From assembly GCA_016191995.1 (NCBI GenBank), contig JACPVA010000007.1, positions 1 through 56,468 on the forward strand: 56,468 nucleotides of DNA, in the 5' to 3' direction. Position numbers and translations under genes: made by a program. This stretch comes from Burkholderiales bacterium (GTDB taxonomy: Bacteria; Pseudomonadota; Gammaproteobacteria; Burkholderiales; Burkholderiaceae_C). The notes under the pieces are model-generated. The model worked only from the letters and a program-made list of their open reading frames with translations. It ran no database searches and was not told the DNA's origin. This document shows positions 56,290-56,468 of this stretch, one piece after another (position 1 is the stretch's first letter; each line of letters starts with the position of its first letter).

Positions 56290-56468
56290 GGTGCTGCGCG
56301 ACGGCCAGCACATCCTCGGCCGCCCAGCCCAGCCGCTCGCGCGCCGCCCACTGCGCGACCTGGTCGACCAGGCCCGCCCAGTCGCGCACCACACGCCGGT
56401 CGCGCCAGTGCATCTGCGTCGTGTGGCAGCCGCCGCAGTGCGTCTCGTACAGCAAGGCGCCGCGCGTC
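56141..56468 (-). CDS. c-type cytochrome (5' partial)
   Basis: The frame is open to the right edge of the window. It contains the heme attachment motif ETHCGGCH followed by WRDRRVVRDWAGLVDQVAQWAAR and EDVLAVAQHLNQTIYQMP. These fit a small monoheme cytochrome c domain, although the axial Met ligand is best assigned to the QMP near the end. A low-complexity tail with RRAQAE-type repeats follows. The start codon lies beyond the window. It would be a periplasmic electron carrier; its partner is unknown. Confidence 0.78.
   Translation of the reverse strand, partial: TRGALLYETHCGGCHTTQMHWRDRRVVRDWAGLVDQVAQWAARERLGWAAEDVLAVAQHLNQTIYQMPVPERRAQALQAPDRRAQAEPPSPRRAQAEPAPGPRTAAPD

Overview
The window is very GC-rich, densely coded chromosomal DNA. 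Its gene content is proC, ubiA, prfC, oxyR, lptD-surA-rsmA, amgK, purB-pyrF, a malic enzyme fused to a phosphotransacetylase-like domain, a type II OMP decarboxylase, and an RNase/barstar pair. This points to a betaproteobacterium of the order Burkholderiales, plausibly the Rubrivivax/Leptothrix group; that placement is inferred from protein resemblance only. I saw no rRNA, tRNA, CRISPR array or intact insertion sequence. No gene-free stretch exceeds about 270 bases.

Layout. 1-266: 3' end of an RlpA-like SPOR protein. 356-7103: an unrecognised 266-residue protein, divergent from a 1,897-residue protein that joins two alpha/beta-hydrolase (lipase) domains to a CHAT caspase-like protease. 7189-10263: hemolysin-III-like membrane protein and a Tat-type PhoX phosphatase. 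10389-14492: proC, ubiA, a DUF2853 protein and prfC. 14642-16496: a hipBA toxin-antitoxin module between the present 5' end of prfC and a second, orphan copy of a prfC 5' end, so the module appears to sit in prfC as a relic of a prfC-targeting element. 16596-21618: LEA14-like lipoprotein, oxyR, a GST, a uracil-type NCS2 permease and a URC4 (DUF1688) uracil-catabolism protein. 21867-27274: DctS/DctR-like two-component system divergent from maeB. 27392-29748: secreted guanyl-type RNase, barstar-like inhibitor and a lipase. 29813-35578: rsmA, surA, lptD and divergent amgK. 35763-42936: SGNH lipoprotein, OmpW, HIT protein, a 'translational machinery protein', a DksA/TraR protein, an FAD oxidoreductase, a class II glutamine amidotransferase and an M14 carboxypeptidase. 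42979-48478: purB-pyrF-hybrid kinase operon joined by 4-base stop/start overlaps. 48714-56468: Pit phosphate permease with a near-consensus Pho box, thiolase, a secreted hydrolase, a GspA/ExeA-like ATPase, a transglutaminase-like protein, ThpR, and the end of a cytochrome c gene.

The strongest unusual signals are: (1) the hipBA insertion that split and re-supplied the 5' end of prfC, with an imperfect 26/30 direct repeat at both borders; (2) the double-lipase/CHAT protein with its divergent companion; (3) -10 hexamers 6-9 bases before the start codon, with no Shine-Dalgarno, at six genes, suggesting leaderless mRNAs; (4) an 18-base perfect inverted repeat bracketing a three-gene block at 37634-39197; (5) a Pho box before pit.
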